From contig NZ_CP084910.1 of the NCBI RefSeq assembly GCF_020535245.1, forward strand, positions 2,518,501-2,582,500: DNA of 64,000 nucleotides, read 5' to 3'. The notes beneath the pieces were generated by a model. The model worked only from the letters and a program-made list of their open reading frames with translations, was not told where the DNA came from and did not search any database. The translations under genes and the position numbers were made by a program. Every line of letters begins with the position of its first letter. The stretch's first letter is position 1. Shown here piece after piece: positions 33,961 to 42,332 of this stretch. The DNA comes from Asticcacaulis sp. AND118. GTDB lineage: Bacteria; Pseudomonadota; Alphaproteobacteria; Caulobacterales; Caulobacteraceae.

Positions 33961-34731
33961 TTAGACAGCAGCCTCGGCGGTTTGCAGCGGCACGTAAAGA
34001 CTGAATACCGCCCCGGTTTCGGGGTGGTTGCGCACCTCGATCCGACCGCCCAGTATGGTCATGATCAGCTCGGCGATGGATAGGCCCAGACCCGTCCCCG
34101 CATTCTGCTGATCCTGTTTCTGCAGGCGGGTGTATTTGCTGAAGATGGCGCGCATCTTGTCGGGCGGGATGCCGGGTCCGTGGTCGCGCACATGCACAAA
34201 GGCCTCGTTTTCCGATGCGCCGTAATCGATATCGACCACCGGAGTCTTGCCCGTATGCTTAAGCGCGTTTTCGATGATCAGCCCGACCACGCGCGACATC
34301 AGCACCGTATCGGTGCGGAAGGCCTCGCCCCCGCCCAGATCGTGCAGGCGAATCTCGCCCTTGTCCTTGAGCGGCCCCAGGCGCGTGATGGAGTCGCGGA
34401 TCAGCGGCGTCAGATTGGCCGGTTCCTCGCGCAGCTGAACGGCGCGGCTTTCCAGCTTGGCCATGTCGAGGATATTGGTGATGAACTTATCGAGGCGGTA
34501 GGCCTCCGACAGGGCGGAATTGATCAGCGAGCGCCGCTTCTCTTCCGAGAGCTTGGCTTCGAGCAGGGTGTAGACTTCCAGCGACCCGATAATGGTCGCC
34601 AGTGGCGTCTTCAGATCATGGGATACGGCGGACAACATCTGACGATACAGCGCTTCCTTGAGTTGGGCCTCTTCCGATGGATCGCTCCCCAGATCCGGTT
34701 CCACCTTGCTCACCCTAACCTCTGCGTCCAT
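33961..34731 (-). CDS. Soluble KdpD-like histidine kinase lacking a sensor domain
   Basis: 256 aa from the ATG at 34731 (MDAEVRVSKVEP), chosen for GAGGGG upstream; an ATG 39 nt earlier is possible. The phospho-acceptor His is in MLSAVSHDLKTPLATIIGSLEVY, as in KdpD; the ATPase domain has IIENALKHT, DHGPGIP and GTGLGLSIAELIM. There are no membrane helices, USP or KdpD sensor domain, so input must come from the short N-terminus or a partner. A KdpE-like regulator (29932-30639) is the natural candidate partner. Confidence 0.88.
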   Translation of the reverse strand: MDAEVRVSKVEPDLGSDPSEEAQLKEALYRQMLSAVSHDLKTPLATIIGSLEVYTLLEAKLSEEKRRSLINSALSEAYRLDKFITNILDMAKLESRAVQLREEPANLTPLIRDSITRLGPLKDKGEIRLHDLGGGEAFRTDTVLMSRVVGLIIENALKHTGKTPVVDIDYGASENEAFVHVRDHGPGIPPDKMRAIFSKYTRLQKQDQQNAGTGLGLSIAELIMTILGGRIEVRNHPETGAVFSLYVPLQTAEAAV

Positions 34732-34842
34732 TGCCCACCCCTCAAAGGGTACACTTGCTGTCAGAGTCATATAGCATGCCGGCGAACAAGGCCAAGTTAA
34801 ACCCCTGATCGATCGTCAAAAACAACCGTCAGGTGACTGATT

Positions 34843-35340
34843 TTATGCCGTCTGCATGAACTGCCCGCGCAGGGCGGTCTGCAAACGTGTGATGCGCCTA
34901 AGCGCACGATTCAGTTCGTCGATCAGACGGCCTTGATCGGGAGTGGCCACCTGACCGCCCTCGTCCTCCAGCCGCAGGTAGTCGTCGAGTTGCGCCGCCA
35001 GTTGCACGCGCGCGTCCTCCAGCATGGTCAGGCCGGTTTCGCCAAGCTGACGCGCGGCTTCCAGACCTTCGGCATAACGCGTGGCCCAGGCGTTGAGGCG
35101 CGAAATCTGCGCCTTGACGTCGCTTTTCAGATGGACGGTTTCGACACCTGTCAGCAGGTCCTCAAGATCGCTCCTGAGGTTCATCGCATCCTCGATATCG
35201 AGGCTGAAATCGACCGGAACAGCCGCCGACTGCGCGTTCCCCGGCCCCGCATTCGGGGCCTCATAAGCCGCCGCTTCAGACGACGGATCGGCGGGGTTGG
35301 CGTCGGTCGCGGCACTATGGCGTTCGAGAGACTCGGACAT
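34843..35340 (-). CDS. Hypothetical helical protein (165 aa)
   Basis: Starts MSESLERHSAATDANPAD. The first 45 residues are low-complexity Ala/Pro/Ser/Asn and probably disordered. The remainder (LDIEDAMNLRSDLEDLLTGV onward to ALRRITRLQTALRGQFMQTA) is strongly helical with coiled-coil character. No signal peptide or known domain. It lies between kinase genes on the same strand; a role as a signalling scaffold is only a guess. Confidence 0.65.
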   Translation of the reverse strand: MSESLERHSAATDANPADPSSEAAAYEAPNAGPGNAQSAAVPVDFSLDIEDAMNLRSDLEDLLTGVETVHLKSDVKAQISRLNAWATRYAEGLEAARQLGETGLTMLEDARVQLAAQLDDYLRLEDEGGQVATPDQGRLIDELNRALRRITRLQTALRGQFMQTA

Positions 35341-35468
35341 GGGATTTCTCCTTGTCCTCAGAGCCTAGTCCTACGCTTACAAGCGGTCAGTGCGGAGCCT
35401 TCAACACCCTGTAAAGGAACGATAAAAACTTGAAATCTCTTGATTTTGCGCTGTTCCAGTACGGCACA

Positions 35469-37073
35469 TCAGGCCGGAGACAAGGCCCTGAGTTTCTGCG
35501 CCAGAAGGCCCGGTTGAATGGGCTTCGACAGATAGTCGTCCATCCCCGCCTCGATGCAGCGTTCACGATCTCCGGCCAGAGCATGCGCCGTCACTCCGAT
35601 GATCTGATGCCGGAAGCCGCGTGCCGCCTCCATCTCGCGGATGCGCCGGGTCGTCTCAAAACCGTCCATTTCATGCATCTGCACATCCATCAGGATGGCA
35701 TGATAATAGGCGCCGACGGACTCCAGCCGCTCCAGCGCTTCGGGGCCGGACTCCGCGGCATCGGCCTCATAGCCCATCTCTTCCAGCATCAGGGTCGCCA
35801 CCATCACATTGGGGGCGTAGTCTTCAACGATGAGCACGCGCGGACGCTCGCCCGACGCCGGCGCGGGCACCGGCGGCTGTTCATCCACGACCGGCGCAGG
35901 CACGGCCGCCGGCAGGCTCAGACGCACGCTGAACAGCGAGCCTCGCCCTTCCTGGCTCTCGACCGAAATTTCGCCGCCCATGACATCGACCAGCGCACGC
36001 GCGATCGACAGGCCCAGCCCCGATCCGCCGAAGCGCCGCGTGATGGAGGCGTCAGCCTGGGTGAACTTGTCGAAGATCTGGCTGCGCTTGGCGTCGGGGA
36101 TGCCGATGCCCGTATCGCGCACGCAAAGGGTCAGGTCGACCATGTCGCCCCCCGTTTTACCGACGTGCGTTTGCGCTTCGCCGGTCAACTCGATCTCGCC
36201 GCGCGCCGTAAATTTCAGCGCATTGGAAATCAGGTTCATCACGATCTGCTGCAACCGCGTGCGGTCGCCGCGCACCGATACGCCGCGCGTATTGTCGGTC
36301 AGGGCGAAATCCAGCCCCTTGCGCTCGATATGCTGCGCGAACATCATCCGGAGGTCTTCGAGCACGTCGGCGGGCCGGAAGGCCGTCATTTCCAGTTCGA
36401 TGCGGTTGTCTTCGATACGCGAAATGTCCAGCAGATCGTTGATCAACCGCAGCAGCAGTTGCGCATTGGTGCGCAGGGTTTCGACGATGCGGTACTGATC
36501 GTCATTGAGCGACGACTTGATGAGAATGTCCGATAGGCCCGTCACCACATTGAGCGGCGTTCTGATTTCGTGACTCATGGTGGCGAGGAAGTCGGTCTTG
36601 GCCTGAGACGCGGCCTCGGCGCGCTCCTTCGATGCCTGAAGCTCCTGCCGCTGGCGCTCGTTCTCGCGCAGCAGACGCTCCTTGGTGAAGGCCGCCTGCA
36701 TGACGGCGGGCAGCAGGTCGAGATAGGCCTGATTGATGTCCTTCACCGCATAGTCGGCGGCGCCCAGTTCCATGGCCTCCAGCGCGATGGCTTCGTCGCC
36801 GCCGGCGGTGAGGATGATGACCGGCGTCGAATCCTCACGCGCCTTGAGGACTTTCAGCATCTCGATCCCGTTCATGCCGGGCAGGTTGTAGTCGAGCAGG
36901 ACCAGATCGAAGGCCTGCGCCAACAGACGCTCAAGGCCCGCTTCGGCGGTTTCCGCCAGATCGACCTCAAGATTATGACGGCGGAAGCGCTTCTGCAGCA
37001 GGCGGCCCAGCGCCTCATCGTCCTCGATGTACAGAATACGGGTCAGGGCAGGATGGGACATAGGCATATTCAT
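35469..37073 (-). CDS. Hybrid histidine kinase (REC-HisKA-HATPase-REC)
   Basis: 534 aa, soluble. Receiver 1 (about 10-125) starts RILYIEDDEALGRLL with Asp in LVLLDYNLPGMNG. A coiled coil leads to HisKA with FLATMSHEIRTPLNVVTG, an ATPase with LISNALKFT, DTGIGIP and GSGLGLSIA, then receiver 2 (about 405-530) with Asp in AILMDVQMHEMDG and Lys in YLSKPIQ. The gene start overlaps the stop of the upstream receiver gene as ATGA. It can take phosphate into receiver 1 and pass it on, so it looks like the second stage of a relay. Confidence 0.93.
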   Translation of the reverse strand: MNMPMSHPALTRILYIEDDEALGRLLQKRFRRHNLEVDLAETAEAGLERLLAQAFDLVLLDYNLPGMNGIEMLKVLKAREDSTPVIILTAGGDEAIALEAMELGAADYAVKDINQAYLDLLPAVMQAAFTKERLLRENERQRQELQASKERAEAASQAKTDFLATMSHEIRTPLNVVTGLSDILIKSSLNDDQYRIVETLRTNAQLLLRLINDLLDISRIEDNRIELEMTAFRPADVLEDLRMMFAQHIERKGLDFALTDNTRGVSVRGDRTRLQQIVMNLISNALKFTARGEIELTGEAQTHVGKTGGDMVDLTLCVRDTGIGIPDAKRSQIFDKFTQADASITRRFGGSGLGLSIARALVDVMGGEISVESQEGRGSLFSVRLSLPAAVPAPVVDEQPPVPAPASGERPRVLIVEDYAPNVMVATLMLEEMGYEADAAESGPEALERLESVGAYYHAILMDVQMHEMDGFETTRRIREMEAARGFRHQIIGVTAHALAGDRERCIEAGMDDYLSKPIQPGLLAQKLRALSPA

Positions 37074-37534
37074 TTCGCCACGACGTTGGGGACCTTCACC
37101 ACAGCGAGCATCAGGCCCAGCTTGCGGATGGCGTCGGAGAAGTTATCGTATTCGACCGGCTTGGTGATGTAGACATTGCAGCCCAGTTCATAGCAGCGAT
37201 CTATTTCACGAGGGTTATCGGTCGTCGTCAAAACGATCACCGGTATGGCGCGCGTCGAAGGATCACCCTTGAGACGACGCAGGATCTCATAGCCGTCAAT
37301 ATGGGGGATATTAAGGTCGAGCAGAACCAGCGTGCGTTCATGCCGCTCGGTGTTCTGCGCCTCGCTCAGATTCCCGCCGAAGAAATAGTCGATCGCCGCC
37401 GCGCCGTCCTCGAAATGACGGATCGGATTGCCGATGCCGGCGCGCTCCAGATTCTTGCGGATCAGGCGGGCGTGTCCGGCGTCGTCCTCGATCATGACGA
37501 GGGTGAAATTATCGTCGAAACGGGGCACAATCAT
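37070..37534 (-). CDS. Single-domain response regulator, Rcp1-like
   Basis: 154 aa, one receiver domain with a long insert between beta-3 and alpha-3 as in Rcp1-type partners of phytochrome kinases: TLVMIEDDAGHARLIRKNLER, Asp in LVLLDLNIPHIDG, VIVLTTTDNP and Lys in YITKPVEY. No output domain. ATGA overlaps on both sides (37531-37534 and 37070-37073) bind it tightly between the two kinases of the operon, so it probably shuttles phosphate between them. Confidence 0.92.
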   Translation of the reverse strand: MIVPRFDDNFTLVMIEDDAGHARLIRKNLERAGIGNPIRHFEDGAAAIDYFFGGNLSEAQNTERHERTLVLLDLNIPHIDGYEILRRLKGDPSTRAIPVIVLTTTDNPREIDRCYELGCNVYITKPVEYDNFSDAIRKLGLMLAVVKVPNVVAK

Positions 37535-39375
37535 GCGGATACGCTTTCTGTAAAACGGGTTTCATCCCGGCTGTTCGGACGGCGCGGCAGACGCACATGA
37601 AAGCGCGTCCCTTCGTCAAGTTTCGATTCGAACCAAATCTCGCCCGACAAACGACGCAGCGTCGCCTTCACATAGGCCATGCCCAGCCCCAGCCCGCCCA
37701 CCTCGGTCGTGTTGCGCGCGCGGCGAAAGATTTCAAACACTTTCGGCTTGTCGATATCGGCGATGCCGCGCCCGTTGTCGGACAGGGTGAAGATATAGTC
37801 GTGCAGAGTCTGACGCACAGACATTTCTATTCTTCCGGAAACGCCGGCACGCAGATATTTGACGGCATTGTCGAGCAGGTTGCCGAAGATCTGCTCCAGC
37901 GCCACAGGATCGGTATACACCTCCGGCAGCGGGTCGCAGCGAATGTCGATGCCCTTCTGTGTGATGTCGTAGCCCAGCGCACCCACGCACTTGTCGAATA
38001 CGGCCTGGGCATCGACCTTTTCCAGCGTGTAAACCCGTTTGCCGATGCGCGAGAGGTCGAGAATGGCGCGCGTCAGGCTGTCCATGCGCTCCACCCCTTT
38101 CGAGATGAAGCCCAGCGCCTCCGGCACGTCTTCTTTAAGTGCCAGATCGAGCACCTTGCGATGTTCGGGCTTGAACTTCGCCTCATAGGGCTGGATGGCC
38201 CCGGCGACGTCCTTCATGGATATTTCCAGTTCCTTGGAAAAGCCCTTGAGATTGACCAGTGGCGCGCGCAGGTCGTGCGAGGTGATGTAGGTGAAGGTTT
38301 CCAGATCGGCATAGAGCTGACGCAGTTCTTCCTCGCGCTGCTTCTGTTCGGTGATGTCGGCATTGCTGCCGATCATGCTTTTGATGCCGCTGAAATCGGC
38401 CCCGGTGCCGACCCCGCGCGACAGGATCCAGCGATAGCCGCCATCCTTGTGCCGCATGCGAAAGGTGCTGCGATAGGTCGAATCCGTGCCCTCCATATAG
38501 CGGCGCAGATCGCCGTCGGCGGCTTCGCGGTCGTCGGGATGGATCAGGTCGCGGAACACCTCCCAGCGGTTTTCCACCTCGTCCGGCGCATAGCCGAGCA
38601 TGGCCTGATAGGCCGCCGAGCAATAGAAGTCGCCGCTGACGAAATTGACCTCGAACAGGCCGTCGTTGATGCCTTCGGTGACCTCGCGGTAACGCTGCAT
38701 GACGGCCTCCTGTTCGGCCAGACGGGTGCGGAAATCCGCTTCCAGATTGAGGATGGTCACCGTCCCCATCAGCATCACCCCGATCAGCAGGATATTGCCG
38801 ATGACGAGGGTGTAGAGAAAATCCGATCGCGCCTTTTCCGCGTGGACCGCATTCATGCGGATATTGAGCAAACGCTTGATGGCCGAGGTCTCCAGCGCGC
38901 GGCGCACATGCGCCATTTCCTCGACCTGACGGCGGAAGGTTTCGCGGGTCAACCGCGTCCCGCGCTCCAGCCGCCGGTTGTCGATCTGATCGTCGAGCGT
39001 CTTGCGCAGGGCGCGGATATTGTCGAGCCACAGATAGAGGTCGCGGGCCCCTTCCGGATCGCGCCGCAGAACCATGGTGCGCAGCGCCGAGAGATCGCGC
39101 TCCAGCATGTCGCGCGCCGCCCGATAGGGCCTCAGCGCCGCCTCGTCGCCGGAAACCAGATAGCCGTGGACGCCCGTTTCCATATCGAGCAGATCGACCA
39201 GCACCACCCGACTCTGGCGGATCGCCTCATATTCGAAAAGCGCCTGCCGGTTCTGTTCCTGAATGCGGTCGTAATGGGCATAGACGATGAAGGAAAAGGC
39301 AACGGTGGCCACCGACAGCAGAACGAACATCACCAGATAGTAATGCCTCTGCCTCAGAAGCTTCTGCCACAACAT
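37531..39375 (-). CDS. CHASE3-PAS sensor histidine kinase
   Basis: 614 aa. Membrane helices at about 12-33 and 183-205 flank a periplasmic CHASE3-type helical bundle (MEIGV-like DMETGVHGYLVSGDEAALRPY). A PAS domain follows (about 220-335, GINDGLFEVNFVSGDFYCSAAYQAMLGY, then the PAC piece RMRHKDGGYRWILSRG), then HisKA with FTYITSHDLRAPLVNLKG and an ATPase with LLDNAVKYL, DNGRGI and GGLGLGMAYV. This is the phytochrome-like kinase group. It is the first gene of the three-gene phosphorelay operon. Confidence 0.93.
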   Translation of the reverse strand: MLWQKLLRQRHYYLVMFVLLSVATVAFSFIVYAHYDRIQEQNRQALFEYEAIRQSRVVLVDLLDMETGVHGYLVSGDEAALRPYRAARDMLERDLSALRTMVLRRDPEGARDLYLWLDNIRALRKTLDDQIDNRRLERGTRLTRETFRRQVEEMAHVRRALETSAIKRLLNIRMNAVHAEKARSDFLYTLVIGNILLIGVMLMGTVTILNLEADFRTRLAEQEAVMQRYREVTEGINDGLFEVNFVSGDFYCSAAYQAMLGYAPDEVENRWEVFRDLIHPDDREAADGDLRRYMEGTDSTYRSTFRMRHKDGGYRWILSRGVGTGADFSGIKSMIGSNADITEQKQREEELRQLYADLETFTYITSHDLRAPLVNLKGFSKELEISMKDVAGAIQPYEAKFKPEHRKVLDLALKEDVPEALGFISKGVERMDSLTRAILDLSRIGKRVYTLEKVDAQAVFDKCVGALGYDITQKGIDIRCDPLPEVYTDPVALEQIFGNLLDNAVKYLRAGVSGRIEMSVRQTLHDYIFTLSDNGRGIADIDKPKVFEIFRRARNTTEVGGLGLGMAYVKATLRRLSGEIWFESKLDEGTRFHVRLPRRPNSRDETRFTESVSA

Positions 39376-39488
39376 CCCTTATCATTCCCCGTAAGCCGCA
39401 CTGAAAACATGGCCAAAAAAGCAGAAAGCAGGCCCTGAAGCCGCGCGGCATCAGAACCTGCGAAAAGCGGAAATGTCCAGTCGTATTA

Positions 39489-39644
39489 CTACTGCTTGGC
39501 GTCCTTGGCGGCGTCGGAGACGGCTTCGCCGCCGGCCTGAACGTCCTTACCCGCGCCTTCGATCGTGTTGCAGGCCGAAAGGGCCGGAACGGCCGCCAGC
39601 GCCACGCCGGCAATCATGATCATCTTGGCAATCTTATTGGTCAT
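39489..39644 (-). CDS. Entericidin-type small lipoprotein
   Basis: 51 aa from the ATG at 39644 (AAAAGGAT upstream): MTNKIAKMIMIAGVALAAVPALSACNTIEGAGKD. The lipobox is A-L-S-A-C, followed by the family motif N-T-I-E-G-A-G-K-D and an Ala/Asp-rich tail. EcnA/EcnB-family lipoproteins are tiny membrane proteins linked to stationary phase and envelope stress. No antisense partner or second entericidin is seen. Confidence 0.88.
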   Translation of the reverse strand: MTNKIAKMIMIAGVALAAVPALSACNTIEGAGKDVQAGGEAVSDAAKDAKQ

Positions 39645-39750
39645 GTGCGTAATCCTTTTCAAGCTCCCCATCGTGACCCTACGATGCCGCCCCGCCGGTA
39701 ATGGGTCCATGCCGTCGCGCAGAGCCTGCATAAAAAAATTATAAGAAAAA

Positions 39751-40215
39751 TCAGGCGGCTTTTTTGCGGGAATTTGATTTCCCGGTCTTCAGCCCCTGCC
39801 GAAAGGCGCGCCAGACACCCGCCACGCCGCTGGCCACCCCTGCGGCGGTGCGGGTCAGTGCGCCGTGCACCTCGCGCTCGCCAGGCAGGGCCGAGGTTTC
39901 GCTGATCAGGCTGTCCAGCGAATGCCACACCGCCCGCCGCGCCCGGCCGATGGCCACCAGAAACGCAAACCCCAAAAATACGACCGCCACCGCCACCAGC
40001 CCGCCGGCCGCCAACGGGTCGAGCCCCAACGCTTGCAAACCGTGGAAAGACAGGATCAGCATCGTCGCCGTCAAAAGCGCCGGCGCCACCAACGCGAACA
40101 CCATCAAGCCGACCAGCACGCCAAGGGCGCTGAGGAAGGCGACCGCCTGCGGCTGCACGCGGCGAAAGCGCTCACGCACCAGAAAGAGCTGGGCCAGGCG
40201 GATAAGAACGGACAT
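39751..40215 (-). CDS. Phage-holin-family-like membrane protein
   Basis: 154 aa. Two strong helices (about residues 26-58, LSALGVLVGLMVFALVAPALLTATMLIL, and about 68-92, AGGLVAVAVVFLGFAFLVA) are followed by a basic cytoplasmic tail ending GKSNSRKKAA. The layout is that of the holin-X-like/DUF1469 proteins that bacteria encode next to YqjD/ElaB-type proteins. No lysis genes are present, so a phage role is unlikely. It follows the DUF883-like gene on the same strand, with a terminator between. Confidence 0.7.
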   Translation of the reverse strand: MSVLIRLAQLFLVRERFRRVQPQAVAFLSALGVLVGLMVFALVAPALLTATMLILSFHGLQALGLDPLAAGGLVAVAVVFLGFAFLVAIGRARRAVWHSLDSLISETSALPGEREVHGALTRTAAGVASGVAGVWRAFRQGLKTGKSNSRKKAA

Positions 40216-40242
40216 CAGGACTTCCTTTCAAGAGACAGATGC

Positions 40243-40276
40243 AAAACGGGCGAAGTCCGCTGTGGACTTCGCCCGT
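40243..40276 (-). terminator. Rho-independent terminator after the DUF883-like gene
   Basis: On the reverse strand ACGGGCGAAGTCC, loop ACAGC, GGACTTCGCCCGT, then TTT. The perfect 13-bp stem separates the DUF883-like gene from the holin-like gene. Confidence 0.82.
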
Positions 40277-40300
40277 CAAAGCTCAGTAGCGGGACAGCGA

Positions 40301-40603
40301 TCAGCGCTTGATGAGCATGCCGATCAGCACGCCGGCGCCCAGCGCCAGCAGGCCCGTACGCACCGGATTGTCGTGAACTTCCTGATTCAGGCGGCCACCG
40401 GCCTTGTTGAGCTGACCCTGCGCGTCGTCGAACAGGGTGCGCAGCTTGGCACCGGCTTCACTGGCGCGGGCCGAGAGGTCATCGGCCACATGGCGCGCAG
40501 TCTTTTCCGCCTTGTCGACAGCATGGTCGGCGTCGGAACGGACATCGTGCTCAGCCAGGATCTTGGTGACTCCGGCGGCGGCTTTGGTGGCGGGGGACAA
40601 CAT
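40301..40603 (-). CDS. DUF883/YqjD-ElaB-like membrane-anchored protein
   Basis: 100 aa: a long charged helix (ARHVADDLSARASEAGAKLRTLFDDAQGQL) and a C-terminal membrane anchor (VRTGLLALGAGVLIGMLIKR) ending in K-R. This is the YqjD/ElaB plan, proteins that tether ribosomes to the inner membrane in stationary phase in E. coli. GGAGAG precedes the start. Upstream lies the nested inverted-repeat element at 40664-40793. Confidence 0.82.
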   Translation of the reverse strand: MLSPATKAAAGVTKILAEHDVRSDADHAVDKAEKTARHVADDLSARASEAGAKLRTLFDDAQGQLNKAGGRLNQEVHDNPVRTGLLALGAGVLIGMLIKR

Positions 40604-41014
40604 CGATCTCTCCTTCGATTCTATGTCACTGACGAATGTGCGAATGTCGCGGAAAAATGGGGGTCACATCCACACGAACCGCGGGGCGGGGGGGGGGGGG
40701 GATGTCTGACACGGAGGGCTGTGTGAACGGCCGGAACGAGGATGGGGGGGGTATCTCGTTCGGTGTCCGTGTCGGTGGTCCGTGTGGATGTGATGAGCCG
40801 ACCCTAGCGGCGGGCCTTTAAGGATGCGATGCCTATGGCGGAAAGCAAAAATAAGGGGGAGGTAAAAGTAAATTTCCTGATTTTTTACTTACGCGCAAAG
40901 CCTTGCAAACCCAGCGAAACCTGACGGTGCGCGGCGCATGGTGAAGGCCTTAGCCGGATGCGTCTTTCAGTTATGTCCGGTCTCTTTCCACCCCGCATAT
41001 GAGGAGATTCAGAC
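40604..41014. other. Gene-free stretch with nested inverted repeats and poly-G tracts
   Basis: 411 bp between the divergent DUF883-like and CsbD genes. 40664-40793 holds three nested inverted repeats: TCACATCCACACG/CGTGTGGATGTGA (13 bp, 40664 and 40781), GACACGGA/TCCGTGTC (40708 and 40766) and GAACGAG/CTCGTTC (40734 and 40755). Two G-runs of 14 (40688-40701) and 8 (40744-40751) sit inside. The remaining 220 bp has no gene. AGGAGA precedes the CsbD start. It could be a structured RNA, an invertible or phase-variable control region, or a repeat remnant. Confidence 0.6.
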
Positions 41015-41188
41015 ATGGGTGACTTCAAGGGTTCGATCAAGGAAACCGCCGGTGCCGCCGAAGAGGAACTGGGCGAAGCCGTCGGAAACGACAAGATGGC
41101 GATCGAAGGCCGCAAGCTGCGCAACGAAGGCCGCATCGAAAAGGGCAAGCTGCCCAAGGTGAATCCGGTCGGCTCGGAAAAGCCGTAA
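41015..41188 (+). CDS. CsbD-family stress protein
   Basis: 57 aa: MGDFKGSIKETAGAAEEELG, then NDKMAIEGRKLRNEGRIEKGK. The repeated K-x-x-x-E-x-x-G helix pattern and small size are those of CsbD-like proteins, general-stress products of unknown biochemistry. AGGAGATTCAGAC upstream is a good ribosome-binding site. A strong terminator follows about 40 bp after the stop. Confidence 0.88.
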   Translation: MGDFKGSIKETAGAAEEELGEAVGNDKMAIEGRKLRNEGRIEKGKLPKVNPVGSEKP

Positions 41189-41228
41189 GATTGGACGTCA
41201 GAGTCTAACGTCAGACCGCTAGCAACGG

Positions 41229-41265
41229 AAAACCGCCCCGATCCTCTCCGGACCGGGGCGGTTTT
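41229..41265 (+). terminator. Rho-independent terminator after csbD-like gene
   Basis: AAAACCGCCCCG and CGGGGCGGTTTT form a 12-bp stem with a 13-nt loop, with the T-run in the stem end. Confidence 0.83.
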
Positions 41266-41273
41266 GCATTCAA

Positions 41274-41310
41274 AATCATACCTCCCCACCTTTGGTGGGG
41301 AGGTATGATT
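41274..41310. repeat. Minimal family A repeat hairpin
   Basis: AATCATACCTCCCCACC, loop TTT, and the exact 17-bp complement. It equals the outermost ends of the family A elements joined without the interior, and it lies just before the stop of the GguC-like gene. Confidence 0.72.
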
Positions 41311-41321
41311 GAGTTACAGCC

Positions 41322-42332
41322 TTAAAGCCTGACGACTTTGGCGGTGTGTGGGACGGGTTCGGTGGTTTTCAACGGATTGCGCAGCGCGTGGACGAAGGGG
41401 CGGGCGTCGATCTCGAACACGTCGCCGGCCTGCGTCTTCACGCCGTCGGCAAAGCTCGCCGTCGCCGTGCCGAAGCAGTGCACGTGCACATCGCCCGGCA
41501 CCCGGAACAGGGCGTACTTGAAGTGGTGGTGCTCAAGGTTCTCGAACGTGTGGGACATATTGTCCTCGCCCGAGATGAACGGCTTTTCCCAGATGACCTC
41601 GTTGCCGCGCACGATCTTCGACGTGCCCTCGACATGGCGCGGCAGGTCGCCGGTCAGGATCTCCACCCCCAGGCTGGCCGGACGCAGCTTGGAGTGCGCC
41701 AGCCACAGATAGTTCTGCTTCTCGGTCACGTGGTCCGAGAACTCGTTGGCCAGCGCAAAGCCGATACGGTACGGCTGACCGTCGTCGCCGATGACGTAGA
41801 TGCCGGCCATTTCCGGCTCCTCGCCGCCGTCCTCGGCAAAGCCCGGCGACACCAGTTCGGCGCCCGGACCGACCAGCGCGTGGCCATTGCCCTTGTAAAA
41901 CCATTCCGGCTGCGCCCCCGCCGTGCCCGACGCCGGCTTGCCGTTCTTCACGCCCATCAGGAACATGCGCATCGAGTCGGTCAGGTTCTCCTCGCCGCCA
42001 GCGTCTTTGGCCTTGGCGTGCATCTTGTCGCGGCCCTCGGCCGAACCGAGGTGCGTCAGGCCCGTACCCGTCAGGTGCAGGTGCGCCGCGTCCGGATGGT
42101 CGATCGGGGCCAGCACGCGGCCTTCCGAAAGCGCCAGCCTGATGTCCACCGCTTCGCCCAGACCCTGTTCCCTGACCTGATCGACGATCGAGCGCTTGGC
42201 GGCAATGGCGGCCCGCGCCAGTTCGTAGGTCGAGGTCACACCCAGAATGACCCTGGCCGAGCCGTCATCCTCTCCGGCGGCCACGCCGCGCGCCCCGTGG
42301 GCATCGACAAACTGGATCAGGCGAAGGGTCAT
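41322..42332 (-). CDS. GguC/AraD1-family protein (fumarylacetoacetate hydrolase fold)
   Basis: 336 aa. N-terminal MTLRLIQFVDAHGARGVAAG; then LTGTGLTHLGSAEGRDKMH, PEWFYKGNG, EPEMAGIYVIGDDGQPYRIGFALANEFSDHV and SKLRPASLGVE. These blocks define the AraD1/GguC branch of the FAH superfamily, with carboxylates in the E-x-E-M metal site. Members act on sugar-acid derivatives, for example in non-phosphorylative arabinose or galactose breakdown, or on dehydrated keto-acids. The substrate here is unknown. Divergent from a FadR-type regulator, which probably controls it. Confidence 0.87.
   Translation of the reverse strand: MTLRLIQFVDAHGARGVAAGEDDGSARVILGVTSTYELARAAIAAKRSIVDQVREQGLGEAVDIRLALSEGRVLAPIDHPDAAHLHLTGTGLTHLGSAEGRDKMHAKAKDAGGEENLTDSMRMFLMGVKNGKPASGTAGAQPEWFYKGNGHALVGPGAELVSPGFAEDGGEEPEMAGIYVIGDDGQPYRIGFALANEFSDHVTEKQNYLWLAHSKLRPASLGVEILTGDLPRHVEGTSKIVRGNEVIWEKPFISGEDNMSHTFENLEHHHFKYALFRVPGDVHVHCFGTATASFADGVKTQAGDVFEIDARPFVHALRNPLKTTEPVPHTAKVVRL

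Noticed and set aside
39751-40215. Prophage or lysis cassette, suggested by the holin-like protein
   Set aside because: No endolysin, spanin, capsid or integrase nearby; the context is stress genes.
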